Shown: positions 55,420-63,752 of the stretch, piece after piece | Position numbering within the stretch: the stretch's first letter is position 1 | How the letters are laid out: every line of letters starts with the position of its first letter | NCBI RefSeq assembly: GCF_000427965.1 | Contig: NZ_ATZA01000016.1 | Location: 38,533-102,532, forward strand | DNA from: Olivibacter sitiensis DSM 17696 | GTDB lineage: Bacteria; Bacteroidota; Bacteroidia; Sphingobacteriales; Sphingobacteriaceae | Direction of reading: 5' to 3' | DNA length: 64,000 nucleotides | Notes under the pieces: generated by a model | What the model was told of the DNA's origin: nothing | The model's database searches: none | What the model saw: only the letters and a program-made list of their open reading frames with translations | Translations under genes and position numbers: made by a program

Positions 55420-56106
55420 ATGATATTTATTAGACGTTGCGCCTACCTGATTGTTACCTGTATGTTGCTATCTTGCAATAACAATGACAAAGGAAATACA
55501 AGCACACAAGATAACAAGGATAAGGAAAATGTGGCAGAAAATACGGAGCCAAAGCGGAACATTCTGTTTTTTGGCAATAGTTTGACAGCCGGCTATGGCT
55601 TGGATGACCAACAGCTGGCATTTCCTGCGCTTATTCAGGTGAAGATTGACTCCTTGGGATTACCTTACCAGTGCATCAACGCCGGTTTGAGTGGAGAGAC
55701 TAGCGCAGGAGGAAATGAGCGCATCGATTGGCTATTGAAACAACCCGTTGATATCTTTGTACTGGAACTAGGTGCCAACGATGGCCTTAGGGGAATATCA
55801 ACTGAATCTACCTACGAGAATCTTGCCAAGATAGTAGAAAAAGTCCGCAAGGCATATCCGGATTGCGAACTGGTTTTGGCGGGCATGATGGTCCCGCCCA
55901 GCATGGGACAAACTTATTTTGATGAATTCAAAGGGATATATCCCAAACTGGCAAAGGAATATAAGATGACCTTGGTTCCTTTCCTATTGGATCAGGTAGC
56001 AGGCATAGAGAAACTGAATCAGGGAGATGGCATACATCCCACGGAAGAAGGGCAGAAAATCGTTGCCGAAAACGTATGGACAGTGATGGAACCTCTCATG
56101 AAATGA
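55420..56106 (+). CDS. TesA-like SGNH hydrolase, lipoprotein
   Basis: The 228-residue exported lipoprotein has a lipobox MLLSC (Cys about 19) and an acidic/Asn-rich linker. The catalytic domain is SGNH: block I GNSLTAGYGL (Ser nucleophile; Asn replaces Asp of GDSL), block II glycine in GLSGETSAGG, block III GANDGLRG, block V DGIHPTEEG. It resembles E. coli TesA (acyl-CoA thioesterase I, protease I, lysophospholipase L1). As in E. coli it is divergent from ybbA-ybbP, hinting at a shared lipid-related task. Confidence 0.92.
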   Translation: MIFIRRCAYLIVTCMLLSCNNNDKGNTSTQDNKDKENVAENTEPKRNILFFGNSLTAGYGLDDQQLAFPALIQVKIDSLGLPYQCINAGLSGETSAGGNERIDWLLKQPVDIFVLELGANDGLRGISTESTYENLAKIVEKVRKAYPDCELVLAGMMVPPSMGQTYFDEFKGIYPKLAKEYKMTLVPFLLDQVAGIEKLNQGDGIHPTEEGQKIVAENVWTVMEPLMK

Positions 56107-56175
56107 TCCTCTAAAAAAATTGGCATTATGCTCCAATAGGGAGAATAAAAGAGTACCTGAGTACGGGATAGGATA

Positions 56176-57369
56176 TTAATTTTCCCGAAGATATTTTTCA
56201 AGGTCTACAAATAGTCCAGAATCAGCTTCTCTGTCCAGCATCTCGTATTTTCCTAGAACGATTCCGCCTTTTTTTATCAATATGTAAGCTGGAATACTCG
56301 CAATATTAAACAGTCCTATGAAATCCTTAGATTCGTCAGAGGTCACTCCCAATAAAGCATGTTTCCATTTACCATTCCCGTTTTTGGAAATTTCACTTTT
56401 CCATTTCTGTTCGTTAAAATCAAAAGAAACTCCAACAACCCGTAGTTCATCGTTAGCATATTGTTCACTTATTTCCTGAAGCAAGGGTGCCATTTCCATA
56501 CATGGTATGCACCATGTCGCCCAGAGATCCAGTATCACAAAGCTGTCCTTCCATAAGGAGTCTAGTGAAAAAGAAATACCATTTGAATCTGTCAGGAGAA
56601 AGTTCGGCGCAATATCCCCAACGTTAAGTACCGCAATGTTCTTTGCTTCAAACATTTTTTTCGATACTTCTTTCCCGTAATGGGTGTTTTGAATTAAAGG
56701 ATCAAGATAGTTATAATAGTACTCAACGGTATCAATATCCATTTTATCTACGTGAAACCATAGCAAAAAAGCACTTACTACCTCATCTTTGTTATGCTTT
56801 ACAAACTGCAAATCTATTGCTTGAATAAGGTCAATTAATCCTGAAATTTGTTTAATCAGATCGTCTACGATCCTCTTTCGCTCCGTCTCACTTCCAATAA
56901 ATGACGAATCCCGCACTGCCGACAGCTTTGATTTCAAAGAGTCAATGGAATAAGCGAGATCCTCTTTCGAACCTTCATGTTCGGACAATAAACTATGAGA
57001 GCGAGATCCTTTTACAATTGCGTCTTTAAAATTGTTGTGTACCAAATGAACCATCATGTCTCCAATCTCCAAAAAGAGGAATATCTGATTTAGCTCATCA
57101 AGCGTATCGGATTCGTTTTGCAATTGCAACCTAGCGAATGTAGGCTCGCTTATTTTGCCATTGATCTGAAAATGGCCATTTTCTATGTTTACAGAATCAA
57201 CAACCCAATTTCCCTTAACGTCAGAATAGGACAATTTGATTATCCCATCGCTAATTCCTTTTATATCCCCTTTGAGCGTATAGCTATCTCCGGAATCGGT
57301 TTGTGCGTGAGTTGCCGATGAAACGGGAAAAAAGATAAAACACAATATAAAACATCTGGCAAGTGACAT
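56176..57369 (-). CDS. TlpA-like thiol-disulfide oxidoreductase with DUF4369 domain
   Basis: The 397-residue exported protein has a signal peptide ending at ...SSATHA (about 22). An N-terminal DUF4369 beta domain (about 28-125) follows, then a helical linker and a C-terminal thioredoxin fold (about 255-397) with the redox motif WCIPC in LWATWCIPCMEMAP and a cis-proline in SIPAYI. Such proteins reduce or oxidise disulfides in the periplasm; relatives are common in Bacteroidota, often beside SusC/D loci, but none is here. The partner is unknown. Confidence 0.9.
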   Translation of the reverse strand: MSLARCFILCFIFFPVSSATHAQTDSGDSYTLKGDIKGISDGIIKLSYSDVKGNWVVDSVNIENGHFQINGKISEPTFARLQLQNESDTLDELNQIFLFLEIGDMMVHLVHNNFKDAIVKGSRSHSLLSEHEGSKEDLAYSIDSLKSKLSAVRDSSFIGSETERKRIVDDLIKQISGLIDLIQAIDLQFVKHNKDEVVSAFLLWFHVDKMDIDTVEYYYNYLDPLIQNTHYGKEVSKKMFEAKNIAVLNVGDIAPNFLLTDSNGISFSLDSLWKDSFVILDLWATWCIPCMEMAPLLQEISEQYANDELRVVGVSFDFNEQKWKSEISKNGNGKWKHALLGVTSDESKDFIGLFNIASIPAYILIKKGGIVLGKYEMLDREADSGLFVDLEKYLREN

Positions 57370-57778
57370 AAATCTTAATTATAGATTAATTAATTGGCTA
57401 TGTTGCGGTTCATACGAGGCATTTTGGTCTACGATACTTTCAAAGTTAACAGCCAAAAAATTCTAAATCGGCAAATTAAAATGTCAGCCCTATTATTGAC
57501 TAAAGAAAAATGGTTTTATTTTATAGCGTAAAAAAACTAAAGGGCAAACTCATAAAATTTGTTAATTGGTTTTAAACTAATACTTCTCCAAAAGTAGTTT
57601 TCTTATCTAAGAACGCATTTTTTGACTAAAAGTTTTCTTACAGTAAAATTCCCGACAAAAGCGTATCATGATAGCTATCCACCGAACCAAAATCACCTAA
57701 AATCCTATTCGGAAGCGTGCAAACAACCCTGCTGAAATGACAGCTCTCATGATACATCATTTTGAACCGACACTTCAT
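57370..57778. other. AT-rich intergenic region
   Basis: There is about 410 bp without a credible ORF between two minus-strand genes. It must carry the promoter of the TlpA-like gene. No clear TAnnTTTG box, RNA gene or repeat family was recognised. Confidence 0.5.
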
Positions 57779-57810
57779 AAAAAAGAGACAGCCACACATT
57801 AGACTGTCTC
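57779..57810 (-). terminator. Rho-independent terminator of the beta-barrel gene
   Basis: GAGACAG (57785-57791) pairs with CTGTCTC (57804-57810). On the minus strand the hairpin is followed by a run of T (plus-strand A-run at 57779-57784). It lies 38 nt after the stop of the gene ending at 57848. Confidence 0.8.
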
Positions 57811-57847
57811 GTGCAAACGAATTGATACCGGGAAATTTTTCTTGAGC

Positions 57848-58387
57848 TTAGAATTTAAAACTTATACCTACTCCCAATACGGATACTCCATATCCCAATT
57901 CCGCATAGACACCTAGATTTTCTCCCAAAAACCACCTGGCACCCAGAAATCCCGATAGACCGATCCCACTGCCGTAATTTCCCGATAGATCCGCGCCATT
58001 TCCCTCTGCACTGTATTTCACGATATTGTACGCCAGCATCGCTCCGCCATAGACATCCAATTTAGGAGTCGAAGTAAAACCGTTATAGTGATAGGCTCCT
58101 CGTGCCCCCACCACCACGTAGTTCCATTTGGCCGTATACCCCAAATCAGTATACTTGTAGCCGGTATTTCCCACATACCCCCCGAGGCTGATAACCCCAG
58201 GACCGCCGGCATCCCACACTCCATGATCCAACGACAGGCTAATGGCGGGGCGGGCGTTCCCAAGTCCGCCTAAAGCCGTTCCCAAACCAATACCAATATT
58301 TGCAGCTGTTGTTCCTTTTTGGAAAGGTTGCGCACTGGCAGCTGTAGTCATGAAGATTGCCAAGAGGCTAAAGATTATTTTTTTCAT
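57848..58387 (-). CDS. Small outer-membrane beta-barrel protein
   Basis: The 179-residue exported protein has a signal peptide MKKIIFSLLAIFMTTAASA (cleavage after about 19). The mature part alternates polar and hydrophobic residues, is rich in Gly, Tyr and Ala, and ends in aromatic F (GVGISFKF), as outer-membrane barrels do. About eight strands are likely. It has no recognised substrate. A terminator follows, so it is probably transcribed alone. Confidence 0.75.
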   Translation of the reverse strand: MKKIIFSLLAIFMTTAASAQPFQKGTTAANIGIGLGTALGGLGNARPAISLSLDHGVWDAGGPGVISLGGYVGNTGYKYTDLGYTAKWNYVVVGARGAYHYNGFTSTPKLDVYGGAMLAYNIVKYSAEGNGADLSGNYGSGIGLSGFLGARWFLGENLGVYAELGYGVSVLGVGISFKF

Positions 58388-58526
58388 CGTTTTTGAATTT
58401 ATTTGTTTTTGTTTTAAAATATTTGATACTCTTCTTGTAAGAAGCGGTAGATACCCGATTGATGAACCCCAGTCAATATCCGCCGATTGAATAAAGAACC
58501 GCCCTAACCATGCAGCCTATTACCTG

Positions 58527-59192
58527 TTATTTCTGACAATCGCACGTGGCACCGCCGACTAATTCGCCGTTCTGCACGATCTCGGTGAAATGCTTTCTTC
58601 CCATTTTCATTTCTAATTCCACCTCGGCGGTCCGTTCCACCCCTGGAGAATCTACATCGACCACGAAAGCCATTCCCGACATTTTCAGCCATAGTCGTTG
58701 GGCCGAATTTTCCAGAACGTCAACCGTAAAGTTTGGCAATTTGTATCCTCCTGGATGCATATAGCCGCCCTCTGTATGAGTATAAAGAGGAAATGCTGTA
58801 AACTCGGGCGTGCTAAAGGGCATAGTTTGAAAAACTACGCCAGGATAAGAGCCTTTGGGCAATTTACTGTTCAGGAGTGCATATCCCGCCAGGGTAAATA
58901 AAGCATTATTGGATGAGTTTGCCTTGGCCTGTGAGATATCAAAAACAAACCCTCCTCCGTTTTCAGGATTTGCACTGAGAACGAGTATCATTTTGTCTTG
59001 ACCAAACGTATTTGGAAGCGTAGTTGCGCCATCAATGGCGAGACTATACCAGCACTCGCCTTTCGACGCCCCCAATCCTGCATAGCAGGGGCTTTCCTCA
59101 TCATCGGGATCGCAGTCTTCCTTGTCTTTGGAGCAGGAACCAAGTGCTAATACCAATAGTATCAGCCAGCTAATGTTGATGTACTGTTTCAT
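58527..59192 (-). CDS. Hypothetical lipoprotein
   Basis: The 221-residue exported lipoprotein has a lipobox ALGSC (Cys about 20) followed by an acidic linker (SKDKEDCDPDDEESP). The remainder is beta-rich, with YSLAIDGATTLPN and VDVLENSAQRLWLKMSGMA segments and a Cys pair near the C-terminus (ATCDCQK). I do not recognise the family; similar small lipoproteins with a DUF-like barrel are frequent in this group. TACCTTTG (minus, 59307-59300) is a possible -7 box with a leader of about 100 nt. Confidence 0.7.
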   Translation of the reverse strand: MKQYINISWLILLVLALGSCSKDKEDCDPDDEESPCYAGLGASKGECWYSLAIDGATTLPNTFGQDKMILVLSANPENGGGFVFDISQAKANSSNNALFTLAGYALLNSKLPKGSYPGVVFQTMPFSTPEFTAFPLYTHTEGGYMHPGGYKLPNFTVDVLENSAQRLWLKMSGMAFVVDVDSPGVERTAEVELEMKMGRKHFTEIVQNGELVGGATCDCQK

Positions 59193-59331
59193 GTTAACTA
59201 TTTTTTATTTTCGATATAATGCATTGATAAGGTTAAATTTTCCTTTGGGTATTTCCCATTCTATTTCCATAATATTCCCTTTTCGTAATAATTGGTAGAC
59301 AAAGGTAATATCGCGACGACGCCCTACTTAC

Positions 59332-59349
59332 CCCCAAAAAGGGGTTTTT
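59332..59349 (+). terminator. Compact C4/G4 hairpin with T-run in a divergent region
   Basis: CCCC (59332-59335), loop AAAAA, GGGG (59341-59344), then TTTTT. It has terminator form on the plus strand, yet no plus-strand gene lies upstream; it sits before the promoter of the kinase gene. It may shield that promoter or act as a regulatory fold. Confidence 0.35.
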
Positions 59350-59366
59350 ATTCGGCATAAATGAGT

Positions 59367-59374
59367 TAACTTTG
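59367..59374 (+). promoter_or_regulatory. -7 promoter box of the TPR kinase gene
   Basis: TAACTTTG fits TAnnTTTG and lies 44 nt before the ATG at 59418. No good -33 TTG is seen; the upstream position is taken by the C4/G4 hairpin. Confidence 0.45.
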
Positions 59375-59417
59375 TTAAAGGAAATGGCAACTATACCAGT
59401 ATATTGATTTCTATACG

Positions 59418-61367
59418 ATGAAAAGACGGATCAATAAACACATATCAACCTTCCAGCTCTTGCTGTGCTTCGTTTGGGTATGGATACCGGGAATTGTATC
59501 GGCACAACAATCTTTGGATTCAATGGAGCAAGTATTGTCAACAAAGAAGTTGACTTACGAAGAAAAAATCAAGATATACGATGATCTCTCTTGGTTTTAT
59601 ACTAACAGTAATATAACCCGTTCCATAGATTTCGGTAAAAAAGGCTTGACACTAGCCCAAAAAAACAAGGACGAAAAAATGGAAGCCACTTTCTACAAAA
59701 ACCTGGGCGTAGCCTATTACATGGGAGGTGTACATGATACCGCAATGATCTACCTGGAACAAGCCTGGCCTATTGTAGAAAAACTGCAGGAATATAGGCT
59801 GCAAGCCGCTATATACAACACCTACGCCAATATCTATCTTGTTCAAAGCCAATACGATAAGACACTGGAGAATTATCTTGCCGCTGTAAAGATTTTGGAG
59901 GACCATAACGATATCCAAAAACTTACATTACTATATTCCAATATTGCCGGGGTTTATCAGCGGATGAAAAACTATGCCCCGGCGATCAAATATTTCGAAA
60001 TGGCCGAGAAATTGGCCATACAGACGGACGACCGGGAAGGTCTTGCCAGCATTTATGTTTCCCTAAGCGATATGGCACTTTATCAGGAAAAGCCCAAAGA
60101 GGTATCGGTAGATTATGCCCGGAAAGCGCTTGAAATTTTCAAAGAAATCGGCAATAAACATTCGGAAAACTATGCTTTGCAGACCTTAGCAAAAGCCTAT
60201 TACCATCATGATGACTATATTGCCGCGGAGCCTATGGCTCGAGAAGCCGTGATGCAAGCGAAAGAGCTGGGATTCCCCCATTTAACCGCATCTGCCTTAA
60301 TTATCAATTCCAATGTACACTTCCATCAAGGACAATACACCCAATCGGCTGAGCTGGCAAGAGAGGTGTTAGAGACCGACTCCACAGACAATAACATCAC
60401 CATGAACGCCTATGTGAACCTGGCACGGGCCAATGCCTACCTCGGACATCCAGAGCTTACCGAAAAGTACCTGGATCATTACCGTGAAAGGTTGGATCAT
60501 TACGCTAACGAAACATACCAAAACTCCCTCTCCGGCATGGAGGTAAAATATGAGACCGAGAAGAAACAACTCAAAATACAGGCATTGGAGAAACAACGCC
60601 AATTGTATATCTGGTTGGGTGTTGCAGCTGCTGTTATTCTGCTTGTTGCATTAGCGTTTGCTTTTATACGCTACCGCCTGGCCGTGAGCAAACGAAAACT
60701 GGCCGAGAAAGAGGCACAGCGCATGGAACAGGAAAAGCAATTGGTGGCGGTACAGGCTACATTGGATGGAGAGGCTGCCGAGCGCACGCGACTGGCAAAA
60801 GACCTGCACGATGGGCTGGGCAGTATGTTGTCGCTGGTGAAGTTCAACCTGCCACAGGTAAATGGCGATGCGGTATTGGAAGCCGTAGATGTTTCCCGCT
60901 TTCGGAAAGCATTGGGCATGCTCGATGATTCCATACGGGAACTCCGCCGCGTGGCACATCACATGATGCCCGAATCCCTCCTGCGCCATGGGCTAAAGGC
61001 TTCCTTGTCCGATTTCTGCTCGGCCATTCCCAATGCTAATTTTCATTATTTTGGCAACGAAACCCGTTTGCCCGAAAAACTGGAGATCATGATTTACCGT
61101 TGCATCCACGAGTTGACGAGCAATGCACTCAAGCATGCGCAAGCGAGCCACATTAACGTGCAGCTGGTACAAGAAGAAGACCGCATATCTTTCACGGTGC
61201 AAGACGATGGCATAGGTTTCAACCAGGAGGAGGTGACGGAGGGCATGGGCTTAAAAAATGTGCGGCAACGTGTAGCAGCTTTCCAAGGGGAGGTGAATAT
61301 TTATTCTTCCGAACAGGGCACCGAAATTCATGTTGAATTGGAATTAGCAAAAGATGAAAATGATTAA
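59418..61367 (+). CDS. TPR-containing sensor histidine kinase (HisKA_3/NarX type)
   Basis: The 649-residue protein has a signal peptide or first helix (about 12-30), about seven tetratricopeptide repeats on the outside (about 60-370), one transmembrane helix (about 395-416, WLGVAAAVILLVALAFAF), a coiled coil, and a NarX-type kinase core: HisKA_3 with DLHDGLGSMLSLVKF and an ATPase with HELTSNALKHAQAS and DDGIGF...GMGLKNVRQRV. TPR sensors in Bacteroidota probably sense protein or peptide partners. The gene overlaps its response-regulator gene by 14 nt. Confidence 0.93.
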   Translation: MKRRINKHISTFQLLLCFVWVWIPGIVSAQQSLDSMEQVLSTKKLTYEEKIKIYDDLSWFYTNSNITRSIDFGKKGLTLAQKNKDEKMEATFYKNLGVAYYMGGVHDTAMIYLEQAWPIVEKLQEYRLQAAIYNTYANIYLVQSQYDKTLENYLAAVKILEDHNDIQKLTLLYSNIAGVYQRMKNYAPAIKYFEMAEKLAIQTDDREGLASIYVSLSDMALYQEKPKEVSVDYARKALEIFKEIGNKHSENYALQTLAKAYYHHDDYIAAEPMAREAVMQAKELGFPHLTASALIINSNVHFHQGQYTQSAELAREVLETDSTDNNITMNAYVNLARANAYLGHPELTEKYLDHYRERLDHYANETYQNSLSGMEVKYETEKKQLKIQALEKQRQLYIWLGVAAAVILLVALAFAFIRYRLAVSKRKLAEKEAQRMEQEKQLVAVQATLDGEAAERTRLAKDLHDGLGSMLSLVKFNLPQVNGDAVLEAVDVSRFRKALGMLDDSIRELRRVAHHMMPESLLRHGLKASLSDFCSAIPNANFHYFGNETRLPEKLEIMIYRCIHELTSNALKHAQASHINVQLVQEEDRISFTVQDDGIGFNQEEVTEGMGLKNVRQRVAAFQGEVNIYSSEQGTEIHVELELAKDEND

Positions 61368-61971
61368 GGTAGCTATTGTAGACGACCACAAAATCCTCAC
61401 CGAGGGACTGGAGAGCCTGATTACTGAATCGGGTATAGCCATCGTTGTCGGCGTGGCACATAGTGCCGCCGAATGCAGGCTGTCGCTCGGCTTCTGGAAA
61501 CCGGACGTGTTGCTCTTGGACGTTGGATTGCCCGATATCAGTGGGCTGGATTTCTGTAAAGAGATAAAGGAGGAATTTCCTGTCATCAAGGTTTTGGCCT
61601 TAACTACCCATAGCGAGTACACCGTCGTTCGACAGATGTTGGACAATGGTGCCTCGGGATACCTGATCAAGAATGCCATGGCCGAAGAGGTGTTGGCCGG
61701 AATAAAAGCCGTTGCGGCAGGAGAAACGTTCTTATGCCACGAGATTGACCTGTTGATGAAGCGCCCATCTGAAAAAAATATCTGGTTAAGTCCTCGCGAA
61801 CGGGAACTGCTTCGACTCATTTCGGAAGGTTTTACCAACACAGAAATTGCGGACCAGATTTTTCTAAGCCCCGAAACCATTCGTGGTTATCGCAAGAACC
61901 TTCTACTCAAGCTCGGTGCTAAAAACACAGCGGTATTGGTCAAGATAGCGGTTGAACAAAAGCTGATATAG
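61354..61971 (+). CDS. LuxR/NarL family response regulator
   Basis: The 205-residue regulator has a receiver domain (about 4-120; acidic pair D10-D11, phospho-acceptor Asp56, Lys about 107 in LIKNA) and a C-terminal LuxR helix-turn-helix (about 143-200, LSPRERELLRLISEGFTNTEIA, then LSPETIRGYRKNLLLKL). Its start lies inside the kinase gene, so the two work as a pair. The target genes cannot be told; the adjacent envelope genes are candidates. Confidence 0.94.
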   Translation: MKMIKVAIVDDHKILTEGLESLITESGIAIVVGVAHSAAECRLSLGFWKPDVLLLDVGLPDISGLDFCKEIKEEFPVIKVLALTTHSEYTVVRQMLDNGASGYLIKNAMAEEVLAGIKAVAAGETFLCHEIDLLMKRPSEKNIWLSPRERELLRLISEGFTNTEIADQIFLSPETIRGYRKNLLLKLGAKNTAVLVKIAVEQKLI

Positions 61972-61985
61972 TCAGCCCCAAATGC

Positions 61986-62239
61986 TCAAAGCGGGAATAG
62001 GGTTACCGAAAATCCGCCCTCTTGTTCAACAAGTTCGGGTTCGGGTAGTTCAGCTTGTTTACAGGTTTCAATAATACGAATTGTTCCACTTCCCCAACTG
62101 TCAATCAGTCCACCTTTAAAACAAACATCGGCAATAATCGGATTACGTGGATTTGACCAATGTGGTCTTTTTAATGCCTCTGAATTAATCCCTTCGGGCA
62201 ATGTTCCACCATTCCAAACGTTAATACTATCGTCATACT
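61986..62239 (-). pseudogene. C-terminal fragment of an ATP-binding transcriptional regulator (HATPase_c_4)
   Basis: About 84 residues match the end of AlbA_2/HATPase_c_4 type ATP-binding proteins: YDDSINVWNGGTLPEGI, PRNPIIADVCFKGGLIDSWGSGT, and a C-terminal ETCKQAELPEPELVE segment. The whole N-terminal part of this 400-500-residue family is missing. At about 62240 the frame runs into the integrase fragment, which lies in another frame. It is a truncated remnant left by a deletion. Confidence 0.75.
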
Positions 62240-62347
62240 CCTCTTGCCGTCTACCGTTATCCTCGCATATATCGGGCATTCGCCCCGCTCGTTGGGTCTC
62301 TTCCTGATGTAAAAAACGACCCCAAAACTGCTCTTCCTGCTTTCCAT
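62240..62347 (-). pseudogene. N-terminal remnant of a tyrosine integrase
   Basis: Thirty-six codons from MESRKSSFGV to TVDGKR match the arm-DNA-binding N-terminus of Bacteroidota tyrosine recombinases (FYIRKRPNERGECPIYARI motif). After that the frame shifts into the ATPase fragment. The catalytic domain is lost, so it is inactive. It marks a former integrative element. Confidence 0.7.
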
Positions 62348-62611
62348 ATCTACCTCCGACTCTAAGTTCTCATACGTTTTCCCCCGACACATGTGGATAC
62401 ATTTGTACACTATCTAAAAGCAGTTCACCGTAACGGCAAATAGAACGGTACCAAAGCATGCCAAAAGGCATCAAGATAAAATACGCAAAACATTGAAAAC
62501 CAACACTTTAATTGAATACCAGTGAACAAATGTACATCATCGGAATCGTTCACCGAATAGTACACCGGAACTTTGGTTTTATATGAACAGTTTGGGGTGA
62601 AATAAAAAGAA

Positions 62612-62648
62612 AAAAGCCCCTAAAACACATGTTTTAGGGGCTTTTGGT
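62612..62648. terminator. Strong bidirectional terminator
   Basis: AAAAGCCCCTAAAACA is followed by CATGTTTTAGGGGCTTTT, a nearly perfect palindrome with A- and T-runs on both sides. It can end transcription from both directions and is typical of sequence next to a tRNA or att site. Confidence 0.85.
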
Positions 62649-62666
62649 GTATTTTGACACCTAAAA

Positions 62667-62685
62667 AGTCGGGGTGGCAGGATTT
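62667..62685 (-). repeat. tRNA 3'-end fragment, candidate attachment-site remnant
   Basis: AAGTCGGGGTGGCAGGATT, read on the minus strand, is AATCCTGCCACCCCGACTT: the last part of a T-arm plus the 3' acceptor strand of a tRNA with a CGGGGTG acceptor stem (tRNA-Pro-like). The rest of the tRNA is missing. Together with the integrase remnant 320 bp away it looks like one end of an element integrated at a tRNA 3' end. Confidence 0.55.
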
Positions 62686-62772
62686 TCCACCGCACCTCTA
62701 ATGTGTTGATTATATTAATGTTAACAAGTAATCTGTCAAGATAGGTAACCGAATAGGTCTCCTTTAATCTGA

Positions 62773-62793
62773 CCTACTTTGTAGGCTTTTTTG
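62773..62793 (+). terminator. Small hairpin with T-run
   Basis: CCTAC (62773-62777), loop TTT, GTAGG (62781-62785), C and six T. It has terminator form on the plus strand. No gene upstream is obvious; it may be left over from the lost element. Confidence 0.45.
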
Positions 62794-62995
62794 TTCTCCC
62801 GATAGAACCTTTTCCAATCAGTCAATGTACTTTGTTATCATAAAGATACGAAAATCTCCCGATAATAACAATCTTTTTTTCATAGAATTAGGTCGACAAA
62901 TCAATTCCGTAAACAGCCAAAGCGAGAACAGCGCAGGGCAAGAGCGGTGGGGTTTCGCAAGCCACAAATGAGCGAGGGGAAATTTCCCTATTCAT

Positions 62996-63742
62996 TTATA
63001 GGTCTTCAAAATCTTCGTCCTCTTCTGGAAAGTATAAGTCATCCCTACCTATCAAGCTAATTTGTTCACATCGTTCTTTGGTCATTGATCTATCTTCCAG
63101 TACAGATTCCATTTCATCCAGAATATTGTTGTTATTCCTAATGTCCATTAGAAATCTAATATATTCTGTACTATTATAGTTCTCAAGGGGAAGTGGTTCA
63201 ATTGATTTAATTAATCTTGTCATTCCATCATCTAATTTCCCGGAATGCAATAGAATTAAAATTTCCTTTTGTAGGTGCCGTTCCTTTTCAAACGTAAATT
63301 CCTTTGCAACAAATATTTTATATGCTTTAGAATACGTTGTTACCTCATGTGTGAAAAGACCAAGCCTAGCGGTTTCCTTACGCACCACTTCGTAAAATTC
63401 AGTCGTGATCTCGCCAATTAATTTACCAATGAATTTTTTAACGCGCGTGCTATTGGCAACCATAGGTTGAATGCCTTGTTCCTCTGTTACGTTCAATTCT
63501 TCTTTAAGAAAATTCACAAACCCATGTAGATCTTGATTTTTTTCATAAACTGATTCCAAATTATATCGACTATAGCGTGTAGATTTGTAAAAGTTACTTA
63601 TAAACTGCAACAGCTTTATGTGTTGCTTGCCCAAATTGACTGTATGATTCTTTTTTATACGTTTGAGAAGCTCAAGATGATTGTGAGTAATCAATGTTTT
63701 TTCAAACCCTTCCTGATCTGTAATCTTCCCCGAAAACAGCTA
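62996..63742 (-). CDS. Unrecognised protein, probably 5'-truncated by an IS
   Basis: The frame from TTG 63694 gives 232 residues. The protein is soluble, helical and charged, with YKSTRYSRYNLESVYEKN and KKFIGKLIGEITTEFYEVV segments and an acidic end (FPEEDEDFEDL). I do not recognise a family. Upstream of 63694 the frame remains open and looks coding (LFSGKITDQEGFEKTLITHNH) up to a TAG near 63742, but has no ATG or GTG. An IS3-type transposase gene begins 34 bp further. The likely explanation is loss of the true start by IS insertion. Confidence 0.55.
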
Positions 63743-63752
63743 CGAATATTAA

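Larger units (their letters stand above)
62411..62995. other. Gene-free relic region of an integrative element
   Basis: This 585-bp stretch carries two terminators, an att-like tRNA 3' end and a GGGAAATTTCCC palindrome (62977-62988). The part from about 62915 to 62975 (CCAAAGCGAGAACAGCGCAG and GCAAGCCACAAATGAGCGAG) looks like conjugative-element border DNA but was not identified. There is no credible ORF. Confidence 0.45.

Noticed and set aside
62171..62410. 79-codon minus-strand ORF as a real gene
   Set aside because: Only residues 22-57 resemble an integrase. The end is an out-of-frame reading of the ATPase fragment, so it is a fusion artefact of two remnants.
62667..62720. Complete tRNA gene
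   Set aside because: Only the 3' T-arm/acceptor part is present; no D-arm or anticodon arm can be folded from the neighbouring bases.
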